Assembly (NCBI RefSeq): GCF_003943415.1
Contig: NZ_RJPK01000001.1
Span: forward strand, 124,001 to 188,000
Direction: 5' to 3'
Source of the DNA: Streptococcus oralis
GTDB taxonomy: Bacteria > Bacillota > Bacilli > Lactobacillales > Streptococcaceae
DNA: 64,000 nt
A model generated the notes under the pieces. The model searched no databases. It was not told where the DNA came from and worked only from the letters and a program-made list of their open reading frames with translations. Of the stretch, positions 35,487 through 44,295 are shown piece after piece. Every line of letters begins with the position of its first letter. Positions within the stretch are counted from its first letter, which is position 1. The position numbers and the translations under genes were made by a program.

Positions 35487-36701
35487 ATGCAGTATTCAGA
35501 AATTATGATTCGCTACGGAGAGTTGTCAACCAAGGGCAAAAACCGCATGCGTTTCATCAATAAACTTCGCAATAACATTTCAGACGTTTTGTCCATCTAT
35601 CCCCAAGTTAAGGTAACCGCTGATCGCGACCGTGCCCACGTTTACCTGAATGGAGCCGATTACACAGCAGTTGCAGAATCACTCAAACAAGTATTCGGGA
35701 TTCAAAACTTTTCTCCAGTTTACAAAGTTGAAAAGTCTGTTGAAACTCTCAAAGCTGCCGTGCAAGAGATTATGCAAGACATCTACAAGGAAGGCATGAC
35801 TTTTAAAATCTCTAGTAGACGAAGCGACCATAGCTTTGAATTGGACAGTCGTGAACTTAATCAAACCCTTGGTGGATCTGTTTTCGACGTAATTCCTACT
35901 ATTCAAGCCCAGATGAAAAATCCTGATATCACTCTTCAGGTGGAGATTCGTGAGGAAGCTGCTTATCTTTCCTATGAAACCATTCGTGGAGCAGGTGGTT
36001 TACCAGTGGGTACTTCTGGTAAGGGGATGCTCATGTTGTCAGGAGGAATTGACTCACCTGTAGCAGGTTATCTAGCTCTTAAACGTGGGGTAGATATCGA
36101 GGCGGTTCACTTTGCTAGCCCACCATACACTAGCCCTGGAGCTCTCAAGAAGGCCCAATATTTGACCCGTAAATTGACCAAGTTTGGTGGTAATATCCAA
36201 TTTATCGAAGTGCCTTTCACTGAGATTCAAGAGGAAATCAAGGCCAAGGCGCCAGAAGCCTACCTCATGACTTTGACGCGTCGGTTTATGATGCGGATTA
36301 CTGACCGTATCCGTGAGGTGAGAAAGGGTCTGGTCATTATCAATGGGGAAAGCCTTGGCCAAGTAGCGAGCCAGACCTTGGAAAGTATGCAGGCTATCAA
36401 CGCTGTGACCAACACTCCCATCATCCGCCCTGTGGTCACTATGGACAAGTTGGAAATCATTGACATCGCTCAGGAAATCGATACCTTTGAAATTTCTATC
36501 CAGCCGTTTGAGGACTGCTGTACTATTTTTGCACCTGACCGTCCTAAGACCAATCCTAAGATAGAGAATGCTGAGAAGTATGAAAAATGGATGGATGTTG
36601 AAGGCTTGGTTGAGCGAGCAGTGGCTGGTATCATGATCACTGAGATTACACCTCAGGCTGAAAAAGATGCTGTCGATGAGTTAATTGACAATCTCCTCTA
36701 A
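35487..36701 (+). CDS. thiI: tRNA 4-thiouridine synthetase ThiI
   Basis: A 404-aa enzyme for s4U at position 8 of tRNA. N-terminal ferredoxin-like and THUMP domains (about 1-165) are followed by the PP-loop pyrophosphatase [19 protein letters not shown] (~190). The C-terminal rhodanese domain of enteric ThiI is absent, as is normal for Firmicutes, so sulfur transfer must rely on another cysteine, such as the CC pair in EDCCTIFAP. It is coupled to the desulfurase upstream. Confidence 0.94.
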   Translation: MQYSEIMIRYGELSTKGKNRMRFINKLRNNISDVLSIYPQVKVTADRDRAHVYLNGADYTAVAESLKQVFGIQNFSPVYKVEKSVETLKAAVQEIMQDIYKEGMTFKISSRRSDHSFELDSRELNQTLGGSVFDVIPTIQAQMKNPDITLQVEIREEAAYLSYETIRGAGGLPVGTSGKGMLMLSGGIDSPVAGYLALKRGVDIEAVHFASPPYTSPGALKKAQYLTRKLTKFGGNIQFIEVPFTEIQEEIKAKAPEAYLMTLTRRFMMRITDRIREVRKGLVIINGESLGQVASQTLESMQAINAVTNTPIIRPVVTMDKLEIIDIAQEIDTFEISIQPFEDCCTIFAPDRPKTNPKIENAEKYEKWMDVEGLVERAVAGIMITEITPQAEKDAVDELIDNLL

Positions 36702-36837
36702 TCAGAAAATCCAGAAGAATTCAGAAAAACAAATGAAAAAAGTTAGTTATTTATCCTTTAAATGGACATTAACTGACTTTTTTTCTATTTTTATGGTATA
36801 ATAAGATAAAATTTTGAATATAGAGAGTTTTCTGACA

Positions 36838-37662
36838 ATGAATCATTCCTACTTTTACTTAAAAATGAAAGAACACAAACTCAAGGTTCCTTATACAGGA
36901 AAAGAGCGTCGAGTGCGTGTTCTCCTGCCTAAGGACTACGAGAAAGACACAGACCGTTTTTACCCTGTTGTTTACTTTCACGATGGGCAAAATGTCTTTT
37001 ACAGCAAGGAGTCCTATATCGGACACTCTTGGAAGATTATTCCAGCCATTAAGCGAAATCCGGATATCAGTCGCATGATTGTTGTAGCCATTGACAATGA
37101 TGGTATGGGACGGATGAATGAGTACGCAGCTTGGAAGTTTCAAGAATCTCCTATTCCAGGGCAGCAGTTTGGCGGTAAAGGTGTGGAGTATTCCGAGTTT
37201 GTCATGGAGGTGATCAAGCCTTTTATCGATGAGACCTACCGTACCAAAGCTGACCGCCAGCATACGGTCATGATTGGATCGTCATTAGGAGGCAATATTA
37301 CCCAGTTTATCGGACTGGAATACCAAGACCGAATTGGTTGTCTGGGTGTCTTTTCATCTGCCAACTGGCTCCACCAAGAAGCCTTTAACCGCTACATCGA
37401 GCGTAAGAAACTGTCGCCTGAACAGCGCATTTTCATCTATGTAGGAACAGAAGAAGCAGACGATACGGACAAGACCCTGATGGCTGGCAATATCAAACAA
37501 GCCTATATCGACTCGTCGCTTCGCTATTACCATGATTTGATTGCAGGTGGAGTAGACTTGGATAATCTTGTTTTGAAAGTTCAGTCTGGTGCCATCCATA
37601 GTGAAATACCTTGGTCGGAAAATTTACCAGACTGTCTCCGATTTTTTGCAGAGAAATGGTAA
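36838..37662 (+). CDS. Esterase family alpha/beta hydrolase (esterase D-like)
   Basis: A 274-aa alpha/beta hydrolase of the putative esterase (PF00756-type) group. The nucleophile elbow is GSSLGG in VMIGSSLGGNITQF, and a conserved oxyanion-side segment is FHDGQNVFYS; the His is near GAIHSEIPW. I use the ATG at 36838 (MNHSYFYLK), since an upstream TTG has no better support. TATAAT (36797-36802) with TGG before it is the likely promoter. It leads a cluster of two esterases and an ATP-grasp enzyme. Confidence 0.85.
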   Translation: MNHSYFYLKMKEHKLKVPYTGKERRVRVLLPKDYEKDTDRFYPVVYFHDGQNVFYSKESYIGHSWKIIPAIKRNPDISRMIVVAIDNDGMGRMNEYAAWKFQESPIPGQQFGGKGVEYSEFVMEVIKPFIDETYRTKADRQHTVMIGSSLGGNITQFIGLEYQDRIGCLGVFSSANWLHQEAFNRYIERKKLSPEQRIFIYVGTEEADDTDKTLMAGNIKQAYIDSSLRYYHDLIAGGVDLDNLVLKVQSGAIHSEIPWSENLPDCLRFFAEKW

Positions 37663-37682
37663 GTTAAGAAAGGAGAAAGCCA

Positions 37683-38423
37683 ATGCATATTGAAAACCTC
37701 AGCCACTGGAGTGGCAATCTTAATCGTGAAATGTATCTCAACCGTTATGGGCATGCTGGGATTCCAGTTGTGGTTTTTGCTTCATCTGGTGGCAGTCACA
37801 ATGAATACTATGATTTTGGTATGATTGATGCCTGTGCTTCCTTTATCGAAGAAGGTCGTGTTCAATTCTTTACTCTCTCCAGCGTTGACAGTGAGAGCTG
37901 GTTGGCCACTTGGAAAAATAATCATGACCAAGCGGAGATGCATCGAGCTTACGAACGCTATGTGATTGAGGAGGCCATTCCTTTTATCAAGCATAAGACA
38001 GGTTGGTTTGATGGCATGATGACTACGGGTTGCTCGATGGGGGCTTACCATGCACTCAATTTCTTCCTCCAGCATCCAGATGTCTTTACCAAGGTGATTG
38101 CTCTCAGCGGTGTTTACGACGCGCGTTTCTTTGTCGGCGATTACTACAATGACGATGCCATTTATCAAAACTCGCCAGTAGATTATATCTGGAATCAGAA
38201 TGACGGCTGGTTTATCGATCGTTACCGTCAGGCGGAGATTGTCGTTTGTACGGGCCTCGGTGCCTGGGAACAAGATGGTCTACCATCTTTCTACAAGCTT
38301 AAAGAAGCCTTTGACCAGAAACAAATTCCAGCCTGGTTTGCTGAATGGGGACACGATGTCGCCCACGACTGGGAATGGTGGCGTAAACAAATGCCCTATT
38401 TTCTTGGACACCTGTATCTATAA
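37683..38423 (+). CDS. Second esterase-family alpha/beta hydrolase
   Basis: A 246-aa alpha/beta hydrolase whose nucleophile elbow is GCSMGA in TTGCSMGAYHALNFFLQHP. A catalytic His is probable in WGHDVAHDWEWW. The sequence is distantly related to the preceding esterase, which suggests an old duplication. A good GAAAGGAGA site is present, and the gaps to both neighbours are short (20 and 12 nt). The substrate is unknown. Confidence 0.85.
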   Translation: MHIENLSHWSGNLNREMYLNRYGHAGIPVVVFASSGGSHNEYYDFGMIDACASFIEEGRVQFFTLSSVDSESWLATWKNNHDQAEMHRAYERYVIEEAIPFIKHKTGWFDGMMTTGCSMGAYHALNFFLQHPDVFTKVIALSGVYDARFFVGDYYNDDAIYQNSPVDYIWNQNDGWFIDRYRQAEIVVCTGLGAWEQDGLPSFYKLKEAFDQKQIPAWFAEWGHDVAHDWEWWRKQMPYFLGHLYL

Positions 38424-38435
38424 AAGGAGTTGCCT

Positions 38436-39602
38436 ATGAATTACCTTGTTATTTCTCCCTACTATCCGCAAAACTTTCAACAGTTTACAATCGAGTTAGC
38501 TAATAAAGGCATCACAGTCTTGGGAATTGGTCAGGAGCCTTACGAACAACTAGATGAGCCTTTGCGCAATAGCCTAACTGAGTATTTCCGTGTGGACAAT
38601 CTTGAGAATATAGACGAAGTCAAGCGTGCTGTTGCCTTTCTTTTCTACAAGCATGGTCCTATCGATCGAATCGAGTCACACAATGAATACTGGCTTGAGC
38701 TAGACGCAGCACTTAGAGAACAATTCAATGTCTTTGGTGCCAAACCCGAGGATCTCAAAAAGACGAAATATAAGTCTGAAATGAAGAAACGTTTCAAAAA
38801 AGCAGGTGTCCCTGTGGTACCTGGAGCTGTTATCCAGACGGAAGCAGATGTGGATAAAGCAGTGAAAGAAATCGGTCTACCAATGATTGCCAAACCTGAT
38901 AACGGAGTGGGAGCGGCAGCAACCTTTAAGCTTGAGACAGAAGAAGATGTAAATCACTTCAAGGCTGAATGGGACCATTCTACCGTTTATTTCTTTGAAA
39001 AATTTGTCACTTCTAGCGAAATCTGTACCTTTGACGGACTTGTGGACAAGAATGGCAACATCGTCTTTTCAACGACTTTCGATTATGCCCATACACCACT
39101 TGATCTCATGATTTATAAGATGGACAATTCCTACTATGTGCTCAAGAATATGGATCAAAAACTGCGCAAATATGGTGAGGCCATAGTCAAAGAATTTGGC
39201 ATGAAGGAGCGTTTTTTCCATATCGAATTCTTCCGTGAGGGAGCTGACTATATCGCCATTGAGTACAACAATCGTCCTGCAGGTGGTTTTACCATTGATG
39301 TTTATAACTTCGCTCACTCCTTGGATCTCTACCGAGGTTATGCAGCTATTGTCGCAGGTGAGGAGTTTCCAACATCAGAGTTTGAACCTCAATACTGTCT
39401 AGCTACATCACGTCGTGCTAATGCTAACTATGTTTATTCAGAAGAGGACCTTCTTGCCAAATACAGCCAGCAATTCAAGGTCAAAAAAATCATGCCAGCA
39501 GCCTTTGCAGAGCTACAAGGGGATTACCTTTATATGTTGATAACTCCAAGCCGTCAAGAGATGGAGCAGATGATTGCAGATTTTGGTCAACGTCAAGAGT
39601 AA
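38436..39602 (+). CDS. ATP-grasp enzyme (carbamoyl-phosphate-synthase-like)
   Basis: A 388-aa ATP-grasp ligase of the type often annotated as carbamoyl-phosphate-synthase large-chain-like or D-Ala-D-Ala-ligase-like. The N-terminal pre-ATP-grasp fold is MNYLVISPYYPQNFQQF. The ATP-binding lysine region is LPMIAKPDNGVGAAAT, and metal-binding residues are in FHIEFFREGADYIAIEYNNRPAGG. These enzymes join a carboxylate to an amine or thiol; the product here is unknown. AAAGGAG supports the ATG at 38436. It closes the esterase-esterase-ATP-grasp unit. Confidence 0.82.
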   Translation: MNYLVISPYYPQNFQQFTIELANKGITVLGIGQEPYEQLDEPLRNSLTEYFRVDNLENIDEVKRAVAFLFYKHGPIDRIESHNEYWLELDAALREQFNVFGAKPEDLKKTKYKSEMKKRFKKAGVPVVPGAVIQTEADVDKAVKEIGLPMIAKPDNGVGAAATFKLETEEDVNHFKAEWDHSTVYFFEKFVTSSEICTFDGLVDKNGNIVFSTTFDYAHTPLDLMIYKMDNSYYVLKNMDQKLRKYGEAIVKEFGMKERFFHIEFFREGADYIAIEYNNRPAGGFTIDVYNFAHSLDLYRGYAAIVAGEEFPTSEFEPQYCLATSRRANANYVYSEEDLLAKYSQQFKVKKIMPAAFAELQGDYLYMLITPSRQEMEQMIADFGQRQE

Positions 39603-39693
39603 CGAAAGGGATGAAAGAAGTTTGACTTCTTTTGTCCTTTTCTTAAAGATAAGTTAAATAAAGCGTTTTCCAGATATTCTTTTAGAAAATCGG

Positions 39694-39722
39694 TTGCTAA
39701 AAGGCCTAAAAATTGATAGAAT
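39694..39722 (+). promoter_or_regulatory. Aquaporin gene promoter
   Basis: TTGCTA (39694-39699), 17-bp spacer, TAGAAT (39717-39722) preceded by TGA. A weak cre-like sequence (GGAAAACGCTTTAT on the minus strand) lies just upstream near 39660-39673, with three mismatches to the consensus. Confidence 0.65.
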
Positions 39723-39759
39723 AAGGATTGTCTAAAAAAATTTAAGGAGAATCTATCAA

Positions 39760-40656
39760 ATGGATTTTACATGGGCTATTAAATATGCCACTGAATTTTT
39801 GGGAACTGCTATTTTGATCATTCTTGGAAATGGTGCAGTTGCCAACGTTGAACTTAAAGGTACGAAAGGTCACCAAAGTGGCTGGCTCGTTATCGCTGTT
39901 GGTTATGGTATGGGGGTTATGATCCCAGCCTTGATGTTCGGTAACGTTTCTGGTAACCACATCAACCCAGCTTTCACTCTTGGACTTGCTGTTAGCGGGC
40001 TTTTCTCTTGGGATCAAGTACCGTTTTACATCCTTGCGCAAGTTTTGGGGGCAATTTTTGGTCAAGCTTTGGTTGTAGCGACTCACCGTCCTTACTACTT
40101 GAAAACAGAAAACCCAAACAATATCTTGGGTACCTTCTCAACGATTTCAAGCATCGACCACGGTACAAAAGAATCACGTTTCGCAGCAACGGTTAACGGT
40201 TTCCTAAATGAGTTTGTAGGTTCATTTGTTCTTTTCTTTGCAGCACTAGGTTTGACAAAACTACATTTTGGTGCAGAACTTAAAGCTGTCGCAGAATCTA
40301 CAGTTCAACAACAAGTTCAGCAAGCTACATTAGCAGGTCAACAAATTGCAGAATCAGATGTAAAAAATGCTATACATAATATATTTGCACAATCTACAAA
40401 TGGTTCTTCTGCTATCGCACACTTGGCACTTGGTTTCCTAGTCATGGCCTTGGTAACATCTCTTGGTGGTCCTACAGGACCAGGTTTGAACCCAGCTCGT
40501 GACTTTGGACCACGTCTCCTTCACGCTGTTCTTCCAAAATCAGTTCTTGGTCAACACAAGGGTGATTCAAAATGGTGGTATGCATGGGTACCAGTTGTAG
40601 CTCCAATCGCAGCGGGTATTGCAGCAGTAGCAGTATTCAAACTACTTTATCTATAA
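39760..40656 (+). CDS. Aquaporin / glycerol facilitator family channel
   Basis: A 298-aa MIP-family channel with six helices and both NPA loops (HINPAFTLG near residue 70 and GLNPARDFGPRLL near 245). The second loop carries the D of glycerol-permeable members. A ~45-residue insertion rich in Gln/Ala (about 170-220) lies in an extramembrane loop. Water, glycerol or H2O2 could be carried; export of self-made H2O2 has been proposed for a pneumococcal aquaporin, so substrate assignment stays open. Confidence 0.88.
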   Translation: MDFTWAIKYATEFLGTAILIILGNGAVANVELKGTKGHQSGWLVIAVGYGMGVMIPALMFGNVSGNHINPAFTLGLAVSGLFSWDQVPFYILAQVLGAIFGQALVVATHRPYYLKTENPNNILGTFSTISSIDHGTKESRFAATVNGFLNEFVGSFVLFFAALGLTKLHFGAELKAVAESTVQQQVQQATLAGQQIAESDVKNAIHNIFAQSTNGSSAIAHLALGFLVMALVTSLGGPTGPGLNPARDFGPRLLHAVLPKSVLGQHKGDSKWWYAWVPVVAPIAAGIAAVAVFKLLYL

Positions 40657-40662
40657 TAAGAG

Positions 40663-40687
40663 AAACTGGGGAAACCCAGTTTTTTTG
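40663..40687 (+). terminator. Terminator after the aquaporin gene
   Basis: AAACTGGG / CCCAGTTT hairpin with a GAAA tetraloop and T7 tail. Confidence 0.9.
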
Positions 40688-40766
40688 TTATAAAATTTCT
40701 AAATAAATCAGATATGGCTTGTAAAATATTCGAAAATCCTTTAGAATAAAAGAGTTGGAGGAATTT

Positions 40767-41492
40767 ATGAGTGTGAATGAGATTGTTCGGATCATTCCGA
40801 CTGTGAAAGTTAATAACCGAAAATTAAATGAAAAATTTTACATTGAAACCCTAGGGATGAAACCCTTATTAGAAGAGTCGGCCTTTCTTTCCTTGGGAGA
40901 CCAGACAGGTACTGAAAGATTGATTTTAGAAGAAGCTCCGAGCATGAGAACACGCAGAGTTGAAGGAGTTAAGAAGTTAGCTAGACTCTTGGTAAAAGTT
41001 GACAATCCTTCTGAAATCGAGGACCTTCTTTCACAGATGAAGTCCCTTCCTCGCCTATTTAAAGGAAGCTGTGGTTATGCTTTTGAGATTGTTTCTCCTG
41101 AACAGGATGTGATCCTTGTTCATGCGGAAAATCATATTGAAGATTTAGTTCCGCTAGATACGATTCCTGAATTTTGTTTAAATACAAGCATAAAATATTT
41201 GAGTCAATTTGAAGTTTCCGTTGAACTCCGTCTGCCTGAGGACAGGGAGAGTTTACTTGATTCAGAATTGGCGACTAATGCCATTACCTTTACTAAAGGG
41301 CAAGGACAAGATTTGGCTGTTGAAAACAATGTTACCTGGGACTTGTCTATGCTGAAATTTTTGGTAAAGAATCTAGAGTTGACTAGTCTTCGTCAGAAAT
41401 TTGAAAAGACAGGCTACTTTGTTCCTAAGTCCGAAAAATTCTTCCTTGGTAAAGATAGCAATAACATCGAATTGTGGTTTGAAGAAGCATGA
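40767..41492 (+). CDS. cppA: CppA-family protein (glyoxalase/VOC fold)
   Basis: A 241-aa protein matching streptococcal CppA. The N-terminal half has a VOC/glyoxalase-like beta-alpha-beta repeat (IVRIIPTVKVNNRKLNEKFY...). CppA was described as associated with degradation of complement C3, but no protease motif or signal peptide is seen, so a cytosolic lyase-like role is equally possible. The ATG at 40767 is preceded by TTGGAGG. Its stop overlaps the next gene by 4 nt. Confidence 0.82.
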   Translation: MSVNEIVRIIPTVKVNNRKLNEKFYIETLGMKPLLEESAFLSLGDQTGTERLILEEAPSMRTRRVEGVKKLARLLVKVDNPSEIEDLLSQMKSLPRLFKGSCGYAFEIVSPEQDVILVHAENHIEDLVPLDTIPEFCLNTSIKYLSQFEVSVELRLPEDRESLLDSELATNAITFTKGQGQDLAVENNVTWDLSMLKFLVKNLELTSLRQKFEKTGYFVPKSEKFFLGKDSNNIELWFEEA

Positions 41493-42448
41493 AGTGGACA
41501 AAAATTCTAAAAAAAATAGAAGATCAAATCGAGGCAGGGGTCTATCCCGGGGCCTCTTTTGCGTATTTTAAGGATGGTAAATGGAAAGAATCTTATCTGG
41601 GATTTAGTGATCCTGAGAAAGGTTTGAAAACAGAGTCGGGGCTAGTCTATGACCTAGCCAGTGTGAGTAAGGTTGTGGGAGTAGGGACAGTCTACACCTT
41701 CTTGTGGCAACAGGGGAAACTAGACATTGATCGACCAGTGACAGATTTTTTTCCTGAATGCGATTACCCAGATATCACTATTCGTCAACTCTTGACCCAC
41801 GCAACAAATCTGGACCCCTTTATTCCCAATAGGGACCAGTTGGGTTCTGAGGAATTAAGAGAGGCCATGTTTCATCTGAATAGACGTAGTCAGCCTGCTT
41901 TTCTATACTCGGATGTTCACTTTTTACTCTTGGGCTTTCTTTTGGAGAAAATCTTTGAACAAGACTTGGATCAGATTATAGAAGAACAAGTTTTGAACCC
42001 ATGGAGGATGAAGGAAACCATGTTTGGTCCCGTTGAGTTTGCTGTACCAACAGTGAGGGGAGTAGAGGCAGGCAGTATTCACGATCCCAAAGCCCGTCTT
42101 TTGGGCAGACATGCTGGAAGTGCGGGTTTATTTTCAACTGTTAAGGATTTGCAAATCTTTCTGGAACATTATTTGAAAGATGATTTTGCTGAAAACTTAA
42201 GTCGAAATTACTCTCCCCTAGAGGATAAAGAGCGATCGCTAGCTTGGAATCTGGAGGGAGACTGGCTTGACCATACGGGCTATACAGGTACCTTCATCAT
42301 GTGGAATCGAGAGAAACAAGAAGCTGCCATCTTTTTATCCAATCGAACGTATGAGAGAGATGAACGTGCTCAGTGGATAATCGATCGAAACCAAGTCATG
42401 GAAATGATTCGTCAAGAAGAGCAGGGGGAAGAATGTCAAAAACCGTAA
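41489..42448 (+). CDS. Beta-lactamase-fold serine hydrolase
   Basis: A 319-aa class C beta-lactamase/PBP-fold hydrolase. The SxxK motif is S58-V-S-K61, a YSD triad (instead of YxN) lies near residue 140, and HTG is present in LDHTGYTG. There is no signal peptide, so a cytosolic esterase or peptidase role is more likely than a penicillin-binding one. It overlaps cppA by 4 nt and the downstream transporter by 16 nt, suggesting one transcript. Confidence 0.87.
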   Translation: MKWTKILKKIEDQIEAGVYPGASFAYFKDGKWKESYLGFSDPEKGLKTESGLVYDLASVSKVVGVGTVYTFLWQQGKLDIDRPVTDFFPECDYPDITIRQLLTHATNLDPFIPNRDQLGSEELREAMFHLNRRSQPAFLYSDVHFLLLGFLLEKIFEQDLDQIIEEQVLNPWRMKETMFGPVEFAVPTVRGVEAGSIHDPKARLLGRHAGSAGLFSTVKDLQIFLEHYLKDDFAENLSRNYSPLEDKERSLAWNLEGDWLDHTGYTGTFIMWNREKQEAAIFLSNRTYERDERAQWIIDRNQVMEMIRQEEQGEECQKP

Positions 42449-43344
42449 AAGGAACTCTCTTTACAGTAGTTGCAGGAATTGCTTGGGGCTTGTCTGGAAC
42501 CAGTGGCCAATACCTGATGGCACACGGTATTTCCGCTCTAGTCTTGACCAATCTGCGACTCATTATTGCAGGATTGGTCCTGGTATTTTTAACTTATGCG
42601 ACCGCAAAGGATAAACTCCTTGCTTTTTTAAATGACAGGAAAAGCCTTTACTCTCTCTTGTTATTTGCCTTGTTTGGCCTTTTCTTAAACCAGTTTGCCT
42701 ATCTTTCTGCCATTCAGGAAACCAATGCTGGAACGGCGACAGTTCTCCAGTATGTATGCCCCGTTGGGATCTTGATTTATACTTGTATCAAGGACAGGGT
42801 AGCTCCGACACTGGCTGAGCTTATTTCGATTGGATTGGCTATAGGAGGAACTTTTCTGATTGCGACGCACGGGAAAGTTGACCAGTTGTCTGTCACACCT
42901 GCTGGTCTTTTCTGGGGCCTCTTTTCTGCCTTGACCTATGCCCTCTATATTATCCTTCCTATTGCCTTGATTAAGAAGTGGGGGAGTATGTTGGTGATTG
43001 GTGTGGGCATGGTTATTTCTGGAGTGGTGGCTATTCCCTTCACAGGGGTTTTGCAGGCCAGTATACCGACAAGTTTGGATTTTCTTTTTGCATTTGCTGG
43101 CATTATCATCATTGGCACGGTCTTTGCCTATACAGCTTTCCTAAAAGGAGCTAGTATGATAGGCCCTGTTAAGTCCAGTTTATTGGTTTCCATAGAGCCC
43201 ATCTCTGCTGTTTTCTTTGCCTTTCTGATTATGAAAGAGCAATTCTATGCAATTGATTTTGTCGGTATGGCTATGATTTTACTTGCGGTAGCCATCATTT
43301 CTTTGAAAGATTTGTTGATAGAAAATAAACGGAAGGTTGAATGA
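42433..43344 (+). CDS. EamA-family (DMT) transporter
   Basis: A 303-aa ten-helix drug/metabolite transporter with two EamA repeats (GTLFTVVAGIAWGLSGTSGQYLM and PAGLFWGLFSALTYALYIILP). Such proteins export amino acids or other small metabolites. The ATG at 42433 is chosen because of the GGGGGAAG site. The frame is open further upstream, but that would read back through the hydrolase gene. Confidence 0.88.
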   Translation: MSKTVKGTLFTVVAGIAWGLSGTSGQYLMAHGISALVLTNLRLIIAGLVLVFLTYATAKDKLLAFLNDRKSLYSLLLFALFGLFLNQFAYLSAIQETNAGTATVLQYVCPVGILIYTCIKDRVAPTLAELISIGLAIGGTFLIATHGKVDQLSVTPAGLFWGLFSALTYALYIILPIALIKKWGSMLVIGVGMVISGVVAIPFTGVLQASIPTSLDFLFAFAGIIIIGTVFAYTAFLKGASMIGPVKSSLLVSIEPISAVFFAFLIMKEQFYAIDFVGMAMILLAVAIISLKDLLIENKRKVE

Positions 43345-43488
43345 GAAACTAGTTACTCGTAAAAAGTGGTTGGTTTGAATATCCTATCGAAATATTGATT
43401 ATGGATAAGGAATGGGAGTGGAATTTTATAAAATTTTAAGTTTCTTTTCTTACAATAAACCAATCTTTAACTGCTAGAAGGAGGAGAT

Positions 43489-44247
43489 ATGAAAATTTTA
43501 CAAAGCATTCACCCAACTAAGCCCCTGCGCTACTTGAGATGGTTTGACATTCTGATTATTACAGTTTTAATGTTTGGTCAGTTTATCATTCGGTCAACGG
43601 AGCTCTTTTTAGCAAGTATGTTTCCGACAGGTCTTTCAACTACAATGGATACAGTAAGTAATACTGTCAGCGAGGGGGTAGGCTATTTGAGCAACTTCAC
43701 CCTGCAAGTGATACTTCTTACCTTAGCCTTGCTTTACCTTTTGATTCGGAATTATGATTTCAAACAACTTCCCATTCGTTGGACCTGGTCCCTTCTCTTT
43801 TGGGTTCCTTCTATATTTGCCATTGTGGGTTTGTTTGGAGACTTGGTGACGACACTAACTGGTGAATACAATTACTTAAATCCAGCTCTTTTTGCCCACA
43901 TAGATCCCATGGAAGTTATACGGAAATTCCTAGCGCTTAGTCCGATGGCAATTGCCTATGCCTTGTTAAATGGCTTCTATGAAGAATTTTTCTTTCTAGG
44001 GTTGTTGACCTCAGTGAAAGAAAAGCACAAGTGGCGGGTTTTGTTTTATTCTACCCTCATTCGGATTTCTTTTCACACTTATCAAGGATTGGTGTGGGCA
44101 CTGGTTATTGGTGTAGTTTATGGTTTATTCTATTATTTTCTATACAAGTATAAGGTTAAAAATCTTTTGCCATTTTTCCTTATGCATGCTCTGGTAGACA
44201 TGTTTGGTTCTAGCCTCCTGTATCTCTTGATTGCGTGGGGAAGGTAA
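43489..44247 (+). CDS. CPBP-family intramembrane protein (Abi-like)
   Basis: A 252-aa multi-helix protein of the CAAX protease/bacteriocin-processing group. The motif order is right: YEEFFFLGLL near residue 165, SFHTYQG and HALVDMFGS. The usual EExxxR is altered, since the R position is Leu (EEFFFL). The glutamates and both histidine motifs remain, so activity is uncertain. Members give immunity to self-made bacteriocins or process peptides; no bacteriocin gene is nearby. AGGAGGAGAT supports the start. Confidence 0.8.
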   Translation: MKILQSIHPTKPLRYLRWFDILIITVLMFGQFIIRSTELFLASMFPTGLSTTMDTVSNTVSEGVGYLSNFTLQVILLTLALLYLLIRNYDFKQLPIRWTWSLLFWVPSIFAIVGLFGDLVTTLTGEYNYLNPALFAHIDPMEVIRKFLALSPMAIAYALLNGFYEEFFFLGLLTSVKEKHKWRVLFYSTLIRISFHTYQGLVWALVIGVVYGLFYYFLYKYKVKNLLPFFLMHALVDMFGSSLLYLLIAWGR

Positions 44248-44255
44248 GAATCAGA

Positions 44256-44281
44256 AAAATCCACTCAACTGAGTGGATTTT
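44256..44281. terminator. Bidirectional terminator
   Basis: A 12-bp perfect stem (aaaatccactca / tgagtggatttt) between the convergent CPBP and uraA genes. Confidence 0.9.
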
Positions 44282-44295
44282 GTCTATATAGATGA

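Noticed and set aside
43345..43488. Possible small gene between the EamA and CPBP genes
   Set aside because: No frame with a start and ribosome binding site; only AT-rich spacer is seen.
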